Source: an uncultured Oscillospiraceae bacterium (GTDB lineage Bacteria > Bacillota > Clostridia > Oscillospirales > Ruminococcaceae). From it: a stretch of 64,000 nucleotides of DNA. The notes beneath the pieces were generated by a model, which was not told the DNA's origin, did not search any database, and saw nothing but the letters and a program-made list of their open reading frames with translations. Shown piece by piece: positions 1 to 8,836 of the stretch (positions within the stretch are counted from its first letter, which is position 1; every line of letters starts with the position of its first letter). The stretch spans positions 62,001-126,000 of the forward strand of contig CAJUHS010000002.1 in assembly GCA_910586535.1 (NCBI GenBank), written 5' to 3'. A program made the position numbers and the translations under genes.

Positions 1-1863
<1,863 letters not shown>

Positions 1864-1882
1864 AACAATATTCCTTTCGTAA

Positions 1883-1939
1883 ATGTATTCCGAAATCTCG
1901 GTGCAATTTCAGAATACATTAAAACGCTACGGTCATCAA
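1883..1939 (-). promoter_or_regulatory. Promoter and inverted-repeat operator of the XRE gene
   Basis: On the minus strand TTGATG (1934-1939) and TATTCT (1911-1916) are 17 bases apart. The -10 lies inside one arm of an inverted repeat, atgtattccgaaat (1883-1896) and atttcagaatacat (1906-1919), matching at 13 of 14 positions with a 9-base spacer. The repeat ends about 20 bases before the XRE start. Inference: this is the regulator's own operator. An RNA hairpin in the leader is the alternative. Confidence 0.6.
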
Positions 1940-1966
1940 CCAACCCTGCTTTGCTTTTTGTCAACT

Positions 1967-2128
1967 TTAGGTTGCAGTCTTGCTAAAACTGCTTTTGTAC
2001 TCCTCCGCAAGACTTTTTTGCTTCTCAATGCCGCCGCTGTTCCATTCGCAGAGCTTTCCTGTTATCCATTCGCAGGGAAACTCTCCACAAAGTCCGCAGA
2101 ATTTTACTTTGTGCTTTTCACAGCCTTT
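1967..2128 (-). pseudogene. Remnant of a Cys-rich (DUF3795-like) protein
   Basis: Directly after the stop of the acetyltransferase remnant, the same frame runs on for about 53 codons to TAA at 1967-1969. It encodes a Cys-rich tail with HKVKFCGLCGEFPCEW followed by TGKLCEW and a lysine-rich end. The Cys spacing and the CGLC...PCEW pattern resemble the C-terminal part of DUF3795 zinc-binding proteins as I recall the family. It has no start codon or ribosome site of its own. Most simply it is the 3' piece of a lost gene, or of a fusion that has decayed. The family call is tentative. Confidence 0.4.
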
Positions 2129-2619
2129 TTAGTTAGGGTCGTCAACGATATTTTCAAGTCTGCCGTTACAGCGTTCAATAACCTTGACAGAGCCTATATT
2201 TGAAGTATAGCTTGCAGCCACGACCCTGCGCATTTTTCTTTGCTTAGCTTCTTCAAGTATCTTTTAAGTATTTGTACGGCGTACCACTTTTTTCTTTCGG
2301 AGGGTCTCACGCCGCAACCGATATGTCCCCATGTTCTGTTCGTCTCCATGGTCAGATAACGCCTTAAGAACGTAGATCCTATCAGACTGTCATTTTCGTC
2401 TATAACAAAATAAGAGGACGCCGAAGAAAATTTTTTATGCAGATCGGCATTTTGCAGCCGTCCAGCATTTGGATAAACTTTCCGAAATCCCCCAAATTAT
2501 CAAAGGGCTTATCCAAAAGCCACGGCGTGATACGCATACTGCTTTTGTTCCGTTCTTTCATCATATCGTTATATTGGTCGAAAAAAATATAGGTCGGGTT
2601 TTACAATATAAAGCTTCAT
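2129..2619 (-). pseudogene. Frameshifted GNAT acetyltransferase
   Basis: Reading across frames on the minus strand gives one GNAT protein in four pieces. They are MKLYIVKPDLYFF; then YNDMMKERNKSS...ITPWLLDKPFDNLG; then SASSYFVIDEND...TWGHIGCGVRPSERKK (the acetyl-CoA loop region); then ILEEAKQRKMRRVVAAS...SNIGSVKVIERCNG up to TAA at 2129-2131. At least three small insertions or deletions separate the pieces, so no full-length protein can be made. Such enzymes normally acetylate an amine on a small molecule or protein; the substrate is unknown. It sits with other decayed genes between the XRE regulator and the HAD phosphatase. Confidence 0.85.
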
Positions 2620-2633
2620 AATTTTGACACTTT

Positions 2634-3257
2634 TCATTTAATTCTGCGAAAAATATCGGTGACCTCCGAAATCCTGTAAACGGTAAAATCCGGCTTAAAC
2701 TGCGCTAAATCGACGTTCCACATACCGAACCAGCCTTGCCGTACCCATACTGTGGACATTCCCATTTCCGCGGCGGGGACAATATCGTTGTCAAGCCTGT
2801 CACCAACCATACAAGACTCCGCTGCCGTACAGCCCGCCCTTTGGAGCGCAAGCTCGAATATCCGCTTATCGGGCTTTGAAACGCCCTCCTCTGCGGAAGA
2901 GACTATTACGTCAAAATACTCTCTTATTCCAAATTGTACCAAGTGTTCTTCCGTACCCGCACTTTGATTTGCAATTATTCCTAACTTGTATCTGCCATGC
3001 AATGATTGCAAAACCTCCTGTGATTCTGGGTAAAGCTTTTCCAATTTCTTAAGCCACCCGATCTTTTCAAGTCCGAATTTTTTTACGGCATCCTTGTACG
3101 GAAGCATATTGACAGAGGCGAAATACTCCATTAGCCTGTAAAATTCTTCCTTGGAGGGCGCGCCTGTCTGCTTTAAGGTTTCCGACACTCTGTATTCTAT
3201 GCAGTCCGTTTCATCTATCAAAGTTGAACCCAAATCAAAAAATATCCATTGTATCAA
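2634..3257 (-). CDS. HAD-superfamily hydrolase
   Basis: A 207-residue HAD phosphatase. Motif I is FFDLGSTL (residues 6-13): the usual DxDGT is DLGST here, so the first Asp is kept and the general-acid Asp is replaced by Gly, as in a subset of HAD proteins. Motif II is near IVSSAEEG, the lysine is in SKPDKRIF, and motif IV is VGDRLDND. The cap is a small helical insert between motifs I and II. It starts three bases after the alpha/beta hydrolase stop, so the two form a short operon. The substrate is unknown; loss of the second motif I Asp could lower phosphatase activity. Confidence 0.85.
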   Translation of the reverse strand: MIQWIFFDLGSTLIDETDCIEYRVSETLKQTGAPSKEEFYRLMEYFASVNMLPYKDAVKKFGLEKIGWLKKLEKLYPESQEVLQSLHGRYKLGIIANQSAGTEEHLVQFGIREYFDVIVSSAEEGVSKPDKRIFELALQRAGCTAAESCMVGDRLDNDIVPAAEMGMSTVWVRQGWFGMWNVDLAQFKPDFTVYRISEVTDIFRRIK

Positions 3258-3260
3258 TTG

Positions 3261-4085
3261 TTATTTCTCCTTAATGCCGCATAAAAAATCTTCAATAAGT
3301 GAATTTACAACCTCTGGCTTGTCCGTATTTGAGTTATGACCAGCGCCCTCTATCCATTCAAGCCGTATGCCCGTATTTTTGTGCCAAGCCTTGTTGTACC
3401 TAATGCACGAACCCGCATGATCCTTTTCACCGCATATCAGCAGGGCGGGACACTCCAGCTTATAAGGCAAGTCGGCTTCCATAGCCTCCGCGAGAATGCG
3501 GAAGCCGTGTCCCGAAAGCTTTGCGTACCGCTCCTGATCTCCGCTGTAAACTGTCATCATATCGTACATCAGCTTTCTCCCGTAATCGGTCATTGCAATC
3601 CCCTTTGTACCAGATTTAAGCAGCAATTTCCAAGGATAATGCCTGTACACAGGCTCCATTCTTTTCAAAAGCCAAAGCTCTGCAGACGTTACATATTTTC
3701 TTTGCAGCGGTGCGGAATCAATAGATATAAACCCATTAAGCTTTTTCGGGAACAGTTCCGAATACGCCTGTCCCACATATCCGCCCATTGACTGGCCGAT
3801 AATAACGGGTTTGCGGAAAGCCTCCGCTGTCAGTATTCCGTCCAGCCATTTTGCCTTATCAGATAAGGAAAAAGTCATCTCAAAGGGATAAGAAGCGGCG
3901 TGTCCCGGTGCGTCCCAAACCAAAACATTGTAGCTGTCCTCAAAATATTCTATCTGCTTATCAAACAGACGGTGGTCGGCAGTCAGACCCGGTAAAAACA
4001 CTAACTCCGCTTCACCGCCGTTTGTTTTTTTGCTGACCCAATAATGAATTTTTCCGTTTGGGGTATTGTATATTTTTTCGGTCAT
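3261..4085 (-). CDS. Alpha/beta hydrolase
   Basis: A 274-residue alpha/beta-hydrolase-fold enzyme. The nucleophile elbow is GQSMGG (Ser near residue 99), the oxyanion region is FLPGLTADHRLFD, an acidic residue follows in CGEKDHAG, and the catalytic His is in EGAGHNSN. It has no signal peptide, so it is cytoplasmic. It resembles small esterases and lactonases of the MhpC/YvaM type, but the substrate cannot be assigned. An AGAGGT ribosome site precedes the ATG. It lies upstream of the HAD gene in the same accessory patch. Confidence 0.87.
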   Translation of the reverse strand: MTEKIYNTPNGKIHYWVSKKTNGGEAELVFLPGLTADHRLFDKQIEYFEDSYNVLVWDAPGHAASYPFEMTFSLSDKAKWLDGILTAEAFRKPVIIGQSMGGYVGQAYSELFPKKLNGFISIDSAPLQRKYVTSAELWLLKRMEPVYRHYPWKLLLKSGTKGIAMTDYGRKLMYDMMTVYSGDQERYAKLSGHGFRILAEAMEADLPYKLECPALLICGEKDHAGSCIRYNKAWHKNTGIRLEWIEGAGHNSNTDKPEVVNSLIEDFLCGIKEK

Positions 4086-4106
4086 AACGTACCTCTTTTT
4101 TATTTA

Positions 4107-4642
4107 TTACCAAACAAAGGGTATCAGCCTATAACACAACTTTCCTTTTGTATTCCGCATAGCCCTATAGCTCTGCTTCAAGCACATTTTCTTCATTGCG
4201 TATATAATAGCGAGGTACGCAAAAAAATTACAAAGGAAACCACCGAACCAAGCACCAACGGCATTGACAGAAACAGTATCAGCGTCACGCTGTACATAGG
4301 GTGACGTACAATTCGTACAAGACACGTGTAAATAACCTTCTGGTTTTCCTGCATCTCAACCGTGCGGGACAGGTATGTATTTTCCCTCAGCACCTCTGCA
4401 TAAAACAAGTATGCAAGCAAAAATACGGCGGACGCCGGCCAAGATAACCACTGGGGCGGCGTTATCCACCGAAAACGAAAGTTAAGTCCTGCAATTATAA
4501 ATCCATCCGCAAACATCAGACCGATTAGCTTTATTGTCGGCTTATGCTCGGTCTGCTGCTCTTTGGCATTAAGAAGCTTTTTTAAAAGCTCGGGATTTTT
4601 GAACGTCATAATAATGTTTTTAAAAAACATTATAACAAGCAT
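4107..4642 (-). pseudogene. Frameshifted isoprenylcysteine methyltransferase-like membrane protein
   Basis: The minus-strand frame from 4642 encodes several membrane segments and the ICMT/PEMT-family hallmark RHPMYSVTLILFLSMP, then leaves the family pattern within about 20 codons and stops at 4193. The expected tail, ending in YRLIPFVW, is found in another frame up to 4107. A deletion or frameshift around 4200-4240 therefore separates the body from the tail; the usual loop with the final SAM-contact residues is scrambled. An intact member would methylate a small or lipid-like substrate at the membrane. It is probably inactive. Confidence 0.75.
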
Positions 4643-4700
4643 TACAGCTGCAATTATTCTTGATATTTTTTCAGATATGCAATTATCTGCTTTCGAAACT

Positions 4701-5651
4701 TTACTTTTTCAAAGTAATCGCAAACTTAGCCTTTTCAACAATATTTTCCGCTGAAAGACCAAATTCTTTAAGCAGATCAACAGCAGGTCCGGAGTGACCG
4801 AAAACGTCATTTACACCAATTTTTACAACGGGAACAGGGCAGCACTCGGTGACAGCGTCTGCAACAGCAGAACCAAGTCCGCCTATGACGCTGTGCTCCT
4901 CAGCAGTAACGATAACGCCTGTTTCATTTGCAGCCTTGCAAATGACGTCCTTGTCGAGAGGCTTGATAGTATGAATGTTAATTACGCGTGCCGAAATCCC
5001 CTCTTTTTCAAGAGTATCAGCCGCTGTAAGAGCCTCGTTTACCATAAGACCTGTTGCAACGATAGTAACGTCCTTGCCATCCTTGAGCTGAACTCCTTTG
5101 CCCACCTCAAATTTATAAGTATCCTTTTCGTTGAAAACGGGAACCGCAAGACGTCCGAAACGAAGATACACAGGACCGTCAATGTTAATAGCCGCCTCAA
5201 CTGCCGCCTTTGCTTCAACGTCGTCGGCAGGGTTGATAATTGTCATACCAGGAATAGTCCTCATAAGAGCAATATCCTCGTTGCACTGGTGGGTTGCGCC
5301 GTCCTCGCCGACAGAGATACCTGCATGAGTCGCGCCTATCTTAACGTTTATATGCGGATAACCGATAGAATTGCGGACGATTTCATAAGCTCTTCCCGCC
5401 GCAAACATTGCAAAAGAGCTTGCAAAAACCTTTTTGCCTGTTGCCGCCAAACCTGCTGCAACGCCCATCATATTAGCCTCGGCAATTCCGCAGTCTATAA
5501 ACCTTTCGGGGCACTTTTTCTTAAAGATACCCGTCTTTGTTGCCGCGGCTAAGTCCGCGTCAAGAACCACCAAATCTTCATATTTATCCGAAAGCTCCGC
5601 AAGAGCTTCGCCGTAGCTTTCTCTTGTAGCCTTTTTAATTACATCTGCCAT
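4701..5651 (-). CDS. Transketolase, C-terminal subunit
   Basis: This 316-residue protein carries the pyrimidine-binding and C-terminal domains of a transketolase. It pairs with the separate N-terminal gene 17 bases upstream to transfer two-carbon units between sugar phosphates in the non-oxidative pentose phosphate pathway. It has the conserved FIDCGIAEANMMG motif (the Glu activates thiamine diphosphate), the THAGISVGEDGATHQ substrate loop, and a C-terminal transketolase_C domain ending TEEHS...GGLGSAVAD. Split transketolases are normal in many Clostridia and Archaea, so this is not a broken gene. Confidence 0.95.
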   Translation of the reverse strand: MADVIKKATRESYGEALAELSDKYEDLVVLDADLAAATKTGIFKKKCPERFIDCGIAEANMMGVAAGLAATGKKVFASSFAMFAAGRAYEIVRNSIGYPHINVKIGATHAGISVGEDGATHQCNEDIALMRTIPGMTIINPADDVEAKAAVEAAINIDGPVYLRFGRLAVPVFNEKDTYKFEVGKGVQLKDGKDVTIVATGLMVNEALTAADTLEKEGISARVINIHTIKPLDKDVICKAANETGVIVTAEEHSVIGGLGSAVADAVTECCPVPVVKIGVNDVFGHSGPAVDLLKEFGLSAENIVEKAKFAITLKK

Positions 5652-5668
5652 TTTCCGTACTTCCTTTC

Positions 5669-6511
5669 TTATGCCTGCAATTTATTTAACTGCTCGTTAA
5701 GTTCGTTCATAGCCTGATCGTACTGCTCTTTATTGGGAGCTGAGCCGTGCCAGCTGACCTGATTTTCCATATAGGAAACACCCTTACCTTTTGTACTCGT
5801 CTGAACAATAGCTACAGGCTTGCCGTTTATCTTTTCAGCCTCATCAAAGGCGCGCTCAATATCGTCAAAATCGTGAGCGTTCATTGTTATAACATACCAG
5901 CCAAAAGCTTCAAACTTGTCAGTAATAGGCATAGGAGAGCAAACATCGGTAATCTTGCCGTCTATCTGTAAACCGTTGTTGTCAATAATTGCCACAAGAT
6001 TGTCAAGCTTGTTGTGAGCGGCAAACATTGCGGCTTCCCAAACCTGACCTTCTTCGATTTCTCCGTCGCCAAGGACCGCGTAAACCTTATAAGAAGCGCA
6101 TGAAAGCTTGCCGCCCAAAGCCATGCCGCAGGCAGCGGAAATTCCCTGACCGAGAGATCCCGTACTCATGTCGACTCCCGGCGTACCTTTCATATCCGGG
6201 TGACCCTGGAGCATTGCACCGATGTGACGAAGCTTTTTAAGCTCGTCCTCAGAAAAATATCCTCTCTGCGCAAGAACGGAATAAAGTGCGGGAGCACAGT
6301 GTCCCTTTGAGAGAATAACCCTGTCTCTTTCAGGCATTTTAGGGTTTTTAGGATCAACATTCAGTTTTGCAAAATAGAGATACGTCAACAGATCGCTTAT
6401 TGAAAGCGAGCCTCCCGGATGTCCTGATTTAGCGTTGTAAACGCCTTCGATTACCCCCTTCCTTACTTTGCAGGCTGTTACTTCAAGCTGCTTTTTAATT
6501 GTTGCGTCCAT
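5669..6511 (-). CDS. Transketolase, N-terminal subunit
   Basis: A 280-residue thiamine-diphosphate-binding half of a split transketolase. Visible are SGHPGGSLSISDLL near the N-terminus, LSKGHCAPALYS, the substrate-contacting TGSLGQGISAACGMALG, and the metal/ThDP motif GDGEIEEGQVWEA followed by NN in IIDNNGLQIDG. It acts in the cytoplasm with the downstream C-terminal subunit gene. The start ATG is 20 bases after the stop of the Cof-type phosphatase gene region, so the pair is likely read from an upstream promoter in the same run of minus-strand genes. Confidence 0.95.
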   Translation of the reverse strand: MDATIKKQLEVTACKVRKGVIEGVYNAKSGHPGGSLSISDLLTYLYFAKLNVDPKNPKMPERDRVILSKGHCAPALYSVLAQRGYFSEDELKKLRHIGAMLQGHPDMKGTPGVDMSTGSLGQGISAACGMALGGKLSCASYKVYAVLGDGEIEEGQVWEAAMFAAHNKLDNLVAIIDNNGLQIDGKITDVCSPMPITDKFEAFGWYVITMNAHDFDDIERAFDEAEKINGKPVAIVQTSTKGKGVSYMENQVSWHGSAPNKEQYDQAMNELNEQLNKLQA

Positions 6512-6531
6512 ATTTTACCAATCCTTCCTAT

Positions 6532-7344
6532 TTATTTTAATTTATTCAGATAATCAATTGCTTCGGCAATAGCGCCGTCCTGACAAGTTGCCTTTGTAAC
6601 ATAATCAGCGGATTCTTTTACTATATCCTGAGCATTCTGAGGCGCAATAGCAATATCGGCAAATTCCAGCATTTCCAAATCATTGTTATAGTCTCCTGCT
6701 GCCACAACTGTAAAGGCATTCCACTTTTCAATAGTCCAAAGCTCTTTCAGCGCCGAACCCTTAGTACAGCCCTTCGGAAGACACTCAAATAAAAAATCTC
6801 CTGATATTACAAAGCTTGTTTTGTCCCAACCCATTTTTGCAGCATAGTCGGAAAGCTCCTTTACTCTGCCGCCGCCAATTGAGTACAGTACCTTGCACCA
6901 ACCGTTCCTCGGGATTTCCTCCAAGCTTTTTTCGGCATACGGCAAACGGGTAATACTCAGATGAAGCTGTTCCCACTCGGTCATTTTTGCAACGTAAATA
7001 CCATCTGGAAGATTTATCTCTACTCCCATTTCAGGAAACCTTTCCATAAGCTCAAGAGTGTAATCTCTTGCCGCGACGTCAGCACAATGTTCGCAGAGCG
7101 TTTTGCGTTTGCCGATATCATATATAAGTCCTCCGTTATTGAGAATAACCGGCGCGTCAGGTTTAAGAGCTTCAAAGAATTGTTCCGCTGCCTGAATGAT
7201 ACGTCCCGTAGCGATAGTAAAAATTCCCCCGTTTTGTCTGAAATACTCTATAGCGTTAAGGTCTTTTTCATTTAGTATTTTATTATGCGGAAGCAGAGTT
7301 CCGTCTAAATCAGTTATAAGAACTGTATTTGAAAATTTTGGCAT
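6532..7344 (-). CDS. Cof-type HAD-IIB phosphatase
   Basis: A 270-residue cytoplasmic HAD hydrolase of the Cof/IIB group. Motif I is ITDLDGTLLPHNK (both aspartates present), followed by the conserved TGR in IATGRIIQAAEQFF. Motif III/IV is AAGDYNNDLEMLEFAD close to the C-terminus, then NAQDIVKESADYVT. The central part is the alpha/beta cap typical of enzymes that dephosphorylate sugar phosphates, FMN or PLP. The exact substrate is not evident. It lies between an RluD-like synthase gene and the transketolase pair. Confidence 0.92.
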   Translation of the reverse strand: MPKFSNTVLITDLDGTLLPHNKILNEKDLNAIEYFRQNGGIFTIATGRIIQAAEQFFEALKPDAPVILNNGGLIYDIGKRKTLCEHCADVAARDYTLELMERFPEMGVEINLPDGIYVAKMTEWEQLHLSITRLPYAEKSLEEIPRNGWCKVLYSIGGGRVKELSDYAAKMGWDKTSFVISGDFLFECLPKGCTKGSALKELWTIEKWNAFTVVAAGDYNNDLEMLEFADIAIAPQNAQDIVKESADYVTKATCQDGAIAEAIDYLNKLK

Positions 7345-7353
7345 AAATATCCC

Positions 7354-8262
7354 TCATTTTGATAATTTGTTAAGTACAAAATTAAAATAATCGGGTAATT
7401 CGCTGTCAAATTCATAATATTTTTCGTCGATAGGGTGAACAAATCCTATTTTTTTTGCGTGAAGGCATTGGCCTTCACAGTATTTTGATGCCTTTCCATA
7501 AACATCATCGCCAAATACTGGGTGCCCGATATACGCCATGTGAACCCGTATCTGATGAGTTCTCCCTGTAAAGAGCTTAAGCTTTACATGGCTGCAGCTG
7601 CTAAGTTCATTTAAAACTGTGTACTCCGTCTTAGCTTCCTTGGAATTTTTTCCCGTAACGCACATTTTTTTGCGGTCGACAGGATGTCTGCCTATTGGAG
7701 CGTCAATTATTCCGGAGGTTTCCTTTAATCTTCCGCAAACAACCGCTTGATATTCACGTGTAAAGGTATGAGCTTTTATTTGTTCTGCAAGACCGACATG
7801 AGCCTTATCGGTCTTTGCAACAATAAGCAAACCGCTTGTATTTTTATCAATTCTGTGAACAATTCCTGGACGGACAATCCCGTTTATTGAAGAAAGCTGA
7901 CCTTTACAGTGATATAGCAGCGCGTTGACAAGTGTTCCGCTGTAATTTCCTGCTGCCGGGTGAACGACCATTCCTTTTGGCTTATTTACAACAAGCAAGT
8001 GTTCGTCCTGATATACTATTTCAATAGGTATATTTTCCGAAACAACATTAAGCTCTACCGGTTCCGGAAAGTCAATTATGATCTCATCGCCGTGTTTAAC
8101 CGTATAGCTCTTAACAGCCAGTAAACCGTTTACAGTAATTTTTCCGTTGTCCAGCAGTTTTTGAAGCATGGAGCGCGAAGCTTCTAGATTTTGACAGCAC
8201 AGCCACTTATCAATACGAACTCCCTCGTTTTCAGAGTCAGCCGTAAACGTCATTCTACTCAT
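7354..8262 (-). CDS. RluA-family 23S rRNA pseudouridine synthase
   Basis: Converts specific uridines in large-subunit rRNA to pseudouridine. The N-terminal S4 RNA-binding domain covers about residues 13-60 (RIDKWLCCQN...LLDNGKITVNG). The catalytic domain has the signature GIVHRIDKNTSGLLIVAK with the nucleophilic Asp at about residue 139, and FTGRTHQIRVHMAYIGHPV. The ATG at 8262 overlaps the last 8 bases of lspA and is preceded by AAAGGAA within lspA, so translation is coupled. The lspA-rluD pairing is typical of Firmicutes (B. subtilis lspA-ylyB). Confidence 0.93.
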   Translation of the reverse strand: MSRMTFTADSENEGVRIDKWLCCQNLEASRSMLQKLLDNGKITVNGLLAVKSYTVKHGDEIIIDFPEPVELNVVSENIPIEIVYQDEHLLVVNKPKGMVVHPAAGNYSGTLVNALLYHCKGQLSSINGIVRPGIVHRIDKNTSGLLIVAKTDKAHVGLAEQIKAHTFTREYQAVVCGRLKETSGIIDAPIGRHPVDRKKMCVTGKNSKEAKTEYTVLNELSSCSHVKLKLFTGRTHQIRVHMAYIGHPVFGDDVYGKASKYCEGQCLHAKKIGFVHPIDEKYYEFDSELPDYFNFVLNKLSK

Positions 8263-8779
8263 CAATATGTTCCTTTATTCGCCTGACTTCATGCCTGAAT
8301 GCATCGTTTTTATCCGCAATTTTAGGTTCTACAAAGAAAACAAAGATCAATGCAAACATCGCACCGAGCACAACACATATATCTGCAAAATTAAATACTG
8401 CAAAGTTGAACAGCTTTACATCAAGATAATCTACTACATAGCCCTGACGTATCCGGTCAATAAGGTTTCCGATACCACCTGACATAATCATGACTGTGCT
8501 TACAAGGAAAAACATATTTTTGTTTTTACACTTAATGACGAATATCAGCAATGCAATTAGCATTATAAGAGTAAATACCGTAAGAAACCATCTTGCCCCG
8601 CTAAAACTGCTGAATGCGGCTCCGGTATTTTCGGTGTACCTAAGACCAAGTATCTCAAAATCTCCAAAGTGTATAAAGTCCATAACCTTTACAGGCTTCA
8701 AGACATTGACTGCCCAAATTTTTATTGCCTGGTCGGCAGCAATAAGAATTATTCCTAGTATTACCAAAAAAATAACCAT
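8255..8779 (-). CDS. lspA: Lipoprotein signal peptidase II
   Basis: A 174-residue membrane aspartyl protease that removes signal peptides from diacylated prolipoproteins. Four hydrophobic segments are visible (about residues 2-17, 63-82, 90-106 and 133-151). The family motifs are DQAIKIW near the N-terminus, YTENTGAAF, and the two catalytic aspartates in GYVVDYLD (D117) and FNFAD (D133). It overlaps the pseudouridine synthase gene by 8 bases. A strong stem-loop lies between it and ileS. Length and motif order are normal. Confidence 0.95.
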   Translation of the reverse strand: MVIFLVILGIILIAADQAIKIWAVNVLKPVKVMDFIHFGDFEILGLRYTENTGAAFSSFSGARWFLTVFTLIMLIALLIFVIKCKNKNMFFLVSTVMIMSGGIGNLIDRIRQGYVVDYLDVKLFNFAVFNFADICVVLGAMFALIFVFFVEPKIADKNDAFRHEVRRIKEHIDE

Positions 8780-8795
8780 TTTATATCCTAACCAA

Positions 8796-8824
8796 TCTAA
8801 GCCAAGGATAGCCCTTGGCTTAGA
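8796..8824 (-). other. Perfect 12-bp stem-loop between ileS and lspA
   Basis: tctaagccaagg (8796-8807) and ccttggcttaga (8813-8824) are perfect complements around a 5-base loop. No run of T follows the stem in the minus direction, so it does not look like an intrinsic terminator for ileS. It may slow mRNA decay or mark a processing site separating the long ileS message from lspA. Function is inferred. Confidence 0.6.
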
Positions 8825-8836
8825 AAATTAATTAAA

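Noticed and set aside
4701-6511. Transketolase as one gene broken by a stop
   Set aside because: Both halves have their own starts and intact domains, and two-gene transketolases are normal in Clostridia.
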